A program made the position numbers and the translations under genes. A DNA stretch of 9,237 nt from contig CAVGBO010000080.1 in assembly GCA_963627465.1 (NCBI GenBank), positions 1 through 9,237 of the forward strand. The letters are read 5' to 3'. Under the pieces are notes generated by a model. It searched no databases, was not told the origin of the DNA, and saw nothing but the letters and a program-made list of their open reading frames with translations. This stretch comes from CAKUFA01 sp963627465 (GTDB lineage: Bacteria > Bacillota > Clostridia > Christensenellales > Aristaeellaceae). Shown here piece by piece: positions 6,044-9,237 of the stretch; positions within the stretch are counted from its first letter, which is position 1; every line of letters begins with the position of its first letter.

Positions 6044-6907
6044 TTATTTCACCAGCATGAGCAGGGTGCCGGCCACAATAGCGGCAAGACCTGCCGCCGC
6101 CTTCCGGCTCAGCTTCTCCTGAAACACCACCCGGGAGAAGAGCACCGTGACCAGGATGCTCAATTTATCAATGGGTGCTACCACGCTGGCAGGCCCGTCC
6201 TGCAGGGCTTTATAGTAGCACAGCCAGCTTGCCCCGGTAGCCAACCCGGACAGGCAGATGAACCCCAGCTCCTTCCCTTCGATGTGCCGGAGCTCCTTCC
6301 CCTTGCCGGTGACAAGCACCATCATCCAGGACATGATCAGCACCACCCCCGTCCGCAGGGCGGTGCCCAGGTTGGACTCCACATTGGTCATGCCCACCTT
6401 GCCCAGGATGGCGGTCAGGCTGGCGAACAGGGCAGAACCCAGAGCGTACCAGAGCCAGCGGCTGTCCTTGGCGGTGACGTTTTGGGCATCCTTCTTCTCC
6501 AGCATGAGGAAGGTGCCGGCGGCAATGAGGAGAATGCCGATGCCGCTTGTCCACGTAAGGGATTCCCCCAGCAGCAGCACCGCCAGCAGAATGGTCAGCA
6601 CCGTGCTGGACTTATCAATGGGCACCACCTTGTTGATGTTCCCCAGCTGAAGGGCACGGAAGTAGCACAGCCAGCTTGCCCCGGTAGCCAGGCCGGACAG
6701 CACCAGAAACAGCAGAGATCGCCCGTCCACCTGGCTCAGCCGGCTTTGGGAACCTACCAGCAGCACCATGACCCAGGAAAACGCCAGCACAATGATGGTG
6801 CGCAGCGCCGTGGCCACGGTGGAATCCGTTTTGCGAATGCCGCACTTGGCAAGGATGGAAGTGACCCCTGCAAAGAAAGCAGAACCGAATGCAAGTACCA
6901 CCCACAT
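6044..6907 (-). CDS. EamA/DMT-family membrane transporter
   Basis: This 287-residue hydrophobic protein has the ten-helix, two-repeat layout of the drug/metabolite transporter (EamA) superfamily, which exports amino acids, nucleosides or other small metabolites. The two halves (about 1-138 and 150-287) are plainly homologous: GSAFFAGVTSILAKCG against GSALFASLTAILGKVG, TALRTIIVLAFSW against TALRTGVVLIMSW, and an identical SGLATGASWLCY at 71-82 and 220-231, followed by PIDK in each. Length is normal. The substrate cannot be told from sequence. The start at 6907 has AAGGAG about ten bases upstream. It is the first gene of an operon with the ribonuclease gene, 37 bases apart, driven by the promoter at 6939-6967. 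The region encoding SGLATGASWLCY is repeated at the DNA level (30 identical bases). Confidence 0.92.
   Translation of the reverse strand: MWVVLAFGSAFFAGVTSILAKCGIRKTDSTVATALRTIIVLAFSWVMVLLVGSQSRLSQVDGRSLLFLVLSGLATGASWLCYFRALQLGNINKVVPIDKSSTVLTILLAVLLLGESLTWTSGIGILLIAAGTFLMLEKKDAQNVTAKDSRWLWYALGSALFASLTAILGKVGMTNVESNLGTALRTGVVLIMSWMMVLVTGKGKELRHIEGKELGFICLSGLATGASWLCYYKALQDGPASVVAPIDKLSILVTVLFSRVVFQEKLSRKAAAGLAAIVAGTLLMLVK
6214..6243. repeat. Internal 30-bp direct repeat in the EamA gene, first copy
   Basis: Bases 6214-6243 are identical to 6661-6690, 447 bases (149 codons) apart, in the same reading frame. They encode the matched loop-helix segment of the second and first halves of the transporter. 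Similarity continues after two mismatches for eight more bases. Confidence 0.85.
6661..6690. repeat. Internal 30-bp direct repeat in the EamA gene, second copy
   Basis: This is the partner of 6214-6243 and encodes the first-half copy of the LATGASWLCY segment. Such nucleotide identity within an ancient protein duplication suggests local gene conversion or very strong constraint. Confidence 0.85.
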
Positions 6908-6938
6908 GATGATTCATCTCCTTGATTTTCCCTCCACC

Positions 6939-6967
6939 ACTATAGCGCAGATGGGAAGGGGATGCAA
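6939..6967 (-). promoter_or_regulatory. Promoter of the EamA-ribonuclease operon
   Basis: On the minus strand TTGCAT (6962-6967) and TATAGT (6939-6944) are separated by exactly 17 bases. Transcription should begin near 6932, about 25 bases before the EamA start codon, with the AAGGAG ribosome binding site in that leader. Confidence 0.75.
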
Positions 6968-6988
6968 GGGGGAGTGGGGAGTGGAGTT

Positions 6989-7126
6989 GCGTGCAAAGCT
7001 CAATCAAGCGGCGAGCCCCTTCGGGGCATTGAACCCTTCGGGGTGTTTAATGGGGCAAAGACCCCTTCGGGGTGTTTAACGGGGCGAACCCCCTGCAAAT
7101 TTGACCCACGGCAGCGTGCAAAGCTC
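6989..7126. repeat. Repeat copy C bracketed by 13-bp direct repeats
   Basis: GCGTGCAAAGCTC occurs at 6989-7001 and again at 7114-7126. Between them lie 112 bases with three CCC(C)-TTC-GGGG hairpins and a tandem 29-base unit (CCCTTCGGGGTGTTTAA at 7034 and 7063). The ending ACGGGGCGAACCCCCTG matches the end of copies A and B read on the opposite strand, so it is a diverged family member in inverted orientation. The flanking direct repeats could be a target-site duplication. It occupies the divergent region between the EamA and peptidase promoters, so that region holds no gene. Confidence 0.7.
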
Positions 7127-7153
7127 GAGAAAATGGTTTTGCCGTTTTCTCGA
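7125..7153. promoter_or_regulatory. Inverted repeat upstream of the peptidase-HTH promoter
   Basis: TCGAGAAAA (7125-7133) and TTTTCTCGA (7145-7153) form a perfect nine-base inverted repeat, extended inward by GG/CC after one mismatched pair. It ends 19 bases before the -35 box at 7173. It could be an operator, perhaps for the HTH protein it precedes, or a terminator-like barrier for readthrough from the left. The sequence does not decide between these. Confidence 0.45.
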
Positions 7154-7172
7154 ATATCCGTTCCTGTTCCCC

Positions 7173-7201
7173 TTGCAAACGTTCGTTCTCTATGCTATGA
7201 T
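7173..7201 (+). promoter_or_regulatory. Extended -10 promoter of the peptidase-HTH gene
   Basis: TTGCAA (7173-7178) and TATGAT (7196-7201) are 17 bases apart, and TGC directly precedes the -10 box (7193-7195), an extended -10 element. Predicted start of transcription is near 7208, 30 bases before the ATG at 7238. This rules against a longer protein beginning at 6962. Confidence 0.8.
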
Positions 7202-7237
7202 GTTCCTGTCGGTGTGGACAGGAAGGACAGGGAGCAT

Positions 7238-9103
7238 ATGGAGCATCAGGGCGAATGGGCGCCGGTATTGCAGCGCATGGGGGACTATATCATCCGCCAC
7301 TTTGGGGATGAAATGCTACAGGAGGTGGCAGGCTGCCTGCAAGGGGCGGCACTGGGGGATCTGCACATTGATCCGGCAGGGGATCTGGGGCTAATGCGAG
7401 GGGAAAGCTACCGGCTGTATGTGGACATCAGCGGCAGCAAGCTGGGGCGGTTCCGATTCTATCAAGTGACACGCACCGGGCTGATGATGCACGCCGGGGC
7501 ACGGATGCGGCTGGGGATTGCGGGGGAACATCAGCTGCCCCGGTACTTCCTGCGGCAGGTGTACTTCATCACCGGGTTCCGCATGGAGGATGGGATTCAG
7601 CGCATCGGGGAAATCCCTGCCGTGTTCTTTGACCCGCCTGCCCCTGCGGATGTGCCGGAGCTATCTGATCATCTTGTGCCCATCCTCCGCAGTGAGGACA
7701 TGGAGGATCTATTCCGTCAGCGGCTTCGCCAGAGCCTGGGGGACGGGGCCATGACCATCCTCCGCCGTCGAGGCCCCGTGGCACTGACCCAGGCTCTGGG
7801 GCTGGCGGTTCGCACCCTGCCCCTGCACCAGAACCGGTACAGCCGTGCCATGCTCTTTCTGGAGGAGAGCGAAGTGCAGGTCACCACGGAGGATGGCGGG
7901 CATCAGCCCATTCGTGTGCCGGGGAAGACCATTGTCCTCAACAGCAACGCCGCCCGGAAGGACGAAGCCGGCAGCGACCTGGCCATCTACCACGAATGCG
8001 CCCATTACGAGTTTCACACCATGTTCCTCACCCTGCAGCAGCTGCACCGGGCGGATCTTCGCCTGCTGGCCTACAAGGAGGCGGACAAGGCTTCCCGGTG
8101 CGGTGCCAAGGATCTGCGGTGGGTGGAGCGGCAGGCGGACTACTTCGCCTACGCCGCCATGCTGCCAAGGGGGCTGCTGGTGCCCCTTATGCGCCTGTAC
8201 TGGGAGGAAACCGAGGGGAAGGACATGAACACCGGGGATCGGGTGGACAAGGTGATTTACCGAATCGCCCGGGATCTGCAGCGTCCCAAGTCCCTGATCC
8301 GCACCCGGATGATCCTGCTGGGCTCTGCAGCGGCCAAGGGTGCCTGCAACTATGTAGACGGTCATTACATTCGCCCCTTTGCCTTTTCGGGGGAGCACCT
8401 GAAGGCAGGGGAAACCTTCGTGATTGACCGGGGGAGCTTCACCCGGCTCTACGGGGAGGACGAGACTTTCCGGGATCTGGTTCGTTCCCGTGGATTCCTC
8501 TACGCCGAGGGGCACGTATGTCTGGATCATCCCTTTTACATCGAGAAAAACAAGGACGGGATACAGCTGACAGAATGGGCGCGGGGGCACGTGGACGAGT
8601 GCTGCCTGAAATTCCGCCGGGAATACCGTTTTGCTCCTGCGGCTGCCCCCATTGGTGTGCTGTTCTCCGTGCAGGGGTTCAATGACCAGTACGTGCCGGT
8701 GAATCCGGACGTGACGGACAGCATGACCCAGGAAGAGACCATGACCCAAGATGCCGCCTATCTGGCCGCCCTGCCCCGAACCCCAGCACAAGCGTTATCA
8801 AAGCTGATTGCCGACCGATGCGGCACCCAGCGGGAAGCCGCCTTTCGCTGCGGATTATCCGAAAGCATGGTGAGCCGCATGTGCAGCGACAACACCTTCC
8901 GCTACGACATTCGTCAGGTGACCCGGCTGGCAGTGGGGCTATCCATGCCCCCGCCCCTCTCCGGCCTTTTCATGGAGATGGTAGGCTTCCCCCGGATGAT
9001 GATGCTGAACTACTACCGCTACGAGTGCATCATCCAGTACCTCTACATGGAGGACATGGAAACCGTGGAGGAAAGCCACAAGGAGCTGCTGGGGAAGACG
9101 TAA
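7238..9103 (+). CDS. ImmA/IrrE-type zinc metallopeptidase with C-terminal XRE-like helix-turn-helix
   Basis: This 621-residue protein carries HECAH (252-256), the HExxH zinc site of the ImmA/IrrE (COG2856) peptidases. ERQADYFAYAAMLP (297-310) follows, matching the family ExxAxxFA segment that supplies the third ligand (probably E297). ImmA-type enzymes cleave DNA-binding repressors to relieve repression. Residues about 518-575 form an XRE-like HTH (GTQREAAFRCGLSESMVSR). The first 200 residues and about 330-500 are unrecognised, and the protein is longer than simple ImmA proteins. There is no signal peptide or membrane segment, so it should be cytoplasmic. The start at 7238 is chosen because the promoter lies just upstream and GGAAGGA (7221-7227) precedes it by ten bases; the in-frame extension to 6962 only reads through repeat C. 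Having peptidase and HTH in one chain suggests a self-contained regulator. The target is unknown, and no partner repressor gene is adjacent inside the window. Confidence 0.88.
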   Translation: MEHQGEWAPVLQRMGDYIIRHFGDEMLQEVAGCLQGAALGDLHIDPAGDLGLMRGESYRLYVDISGSKLGRFRFYQVTRTGLMMHAGARMRLGIAGEHQLPRYFLRQVYFITGFRMEDGIQRIGEIPAVFFDPPAPADVPELSDHLVPILRSEDMEDLFRQRLRQSLGDGAMTILRRRGPVALTQALGLAVRTLPLHQNRYSRAMLFLEESEVQVTTEDGGHQPIRVPGKTIVLNSNAARKDEAGSDLAIYHECAHYEFHTMFLTLQQLHRADLRLLAYKEADKASRCGAKDLRWVERQADYFAYAAMLPRGLLVPLMRLYWEETEGKDMNTGDRVDKVIYRIARDLQRPKSLIRTRMILLGSAAAKGACNYVDGHYIRPFAFSGEHLKAGETFVIDRGSFTRLYGEDETFRDLVRSRGFLYAEGHVCLDHPFYIEKNKDGIQLTEWARGHVDECCLKFRREYRFAPAAAPIGVLFSVQGFNDQYVPVNPDVTDSMTQEETMTQDAAYLAALPRTPAQALSKLIADRCGTQREAAFRCGLSESMVSRMCSDNTFRYDIRQVTRLAVGLSMPPPLSGLFMEMVGFPRMMMLNYYRYECIIQYLYMEDMETVEESHKELLGKT

Positions 9104-9113
9104 GGACGATTTT

Positions 9114-9151
9114 GCGAGAGGGCGGCTTTTATGCTAAAAGCCCCCTCTCGC
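9114..9151. terminator. Long hairpin after the peptidase-HTH gene
   Basis: GCGAGAGGG (9114-9122), a bulged C, then GGCTTTTA (9124-9131) pair with TAAAAGCC (9135-9142) and CCCTCTCGC (9143-9151), leaving a three-base loop. It begins ten bases after the stop codon. A 17-bp stem there is a likely transcript end or 3' stabiliser, although no T-run follows on either strand. Confidence 0.6.
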
Positions 9152-9237
9152 GCTCTCCCCGAAAAGCAGCTGGGATGGATATGGATTTTAACAGTACCCT
9201 AAACGTTTATAAGGAGGCGACCGAAGGGGTCAAGGGG
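9152..9237. other. Window end, no gene seen
   Basis: No start codon follows the AAGGAGG at 9211-9217 within the window. The last bases (GACCGAAGGGGTC) repeat the GAAGGGG word of the dispersed repeats, so another repeat copy probably begins here. Confidence 0.4.

Noticed and set aside
5735..6925. 396-codon plus-strand frame over the ribonuclease and EamA genes
   Set aside because: It crosses two genes with clear family matches on the minus strand and has a low-complexity translation.
6962..7237. In-frame N-terminal extension of the peptidase protein
   Set aside because: It translates repeat copy C and the promoter. The -10 box at 7196-7201 places transcription start after it, and the ATG at 7238 has its own ribosome binding site.
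7709..8791. 360-codon minus-strand frame inside the peptidase gene
   Set aside because: It is a shadow of a gene with recognisable HExxH and HTH motifs, and no start signals are present.
9206..9233. Minus-strand TTGACC-16-TATAAA promoter look-alike at the window end
   Set aside because: The -35 lies in a repeat word, and the transcript would run into the hairpin and antisense to the peptidase gene with no coding frame. Probably coincidental, though a small RNA cannot be excluded.

Overview
The window looks like chromosomal DNA of a fairly GC-rich anaerobic member of the Bacillota, most likely a gut Clostridia/Oscillospirales-type bacterium. The evidence is strong AAGGAG-type ribosome binding sites, housekeeping-type -35/-10 promoters, U-tract hairpin terminators, a Bacillus-type barnase homologue, a DUF4143 ATPase, and a secreted FMN/FAD flavoprotein. 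The taxon is an inference; there is no rRNA or other marker gene. No tRNA, rRNA, CRISPR array, transposase or phage structural gene is visible.

Layout. 1-497: gene-free, hairpin-dense DNA. 498-1699 (+): two overlapping genes of unknown function, one probably soluble and helical, one a single-pass membrane protein. 1704-1805: repeat copy A, then a terminator. 1880-3094 (-): AAA+/DUF4143 ATPase. 3095-3475: AT-rich divergent control region with two identical palindromes and a near-consensus promoter. 3476-5146 (+): exported flavoprotein with a flavinylation motif and a fumarate-reductase-like FAD domain, ending in a strong terminator. 5241-5342: repeat copy B. 5410-6907 (-): a two-gene operon, an EamA-type transporter followed by a secreted barnase-like ribonuclease. 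6908-7237: divergent region with repeat copy C and a promoter on each side. 7238-9103 (+): a large protein with a central ImmA/IrrE-type zinc peptidase motif and a C-terminal helix-turn-helix, followed by a long hairpin.

The genes do not form one obvious pathway. Four short transcription units are separated by members of one dispersed repeat family. Copies A and B share 80 identical bases, lie 3.5 kb apart, and both sit between convergent genes. Copy C is a diverged relative in the opposite orientation, bracketed by a 13-base direct repeat.

Points most worth following are: the flavoprotein, which keeps the active-site histidine but lacks the usual C-terminal arginine segment of fumarate reductases; the peptidase-HTH fusion with its own promoter and an upstream inverted repeat; the barnase homologue with all catalytic residues but no barstar gene nearby; the twin CGGTTATAACCG palindromes; and the repeat family itself.
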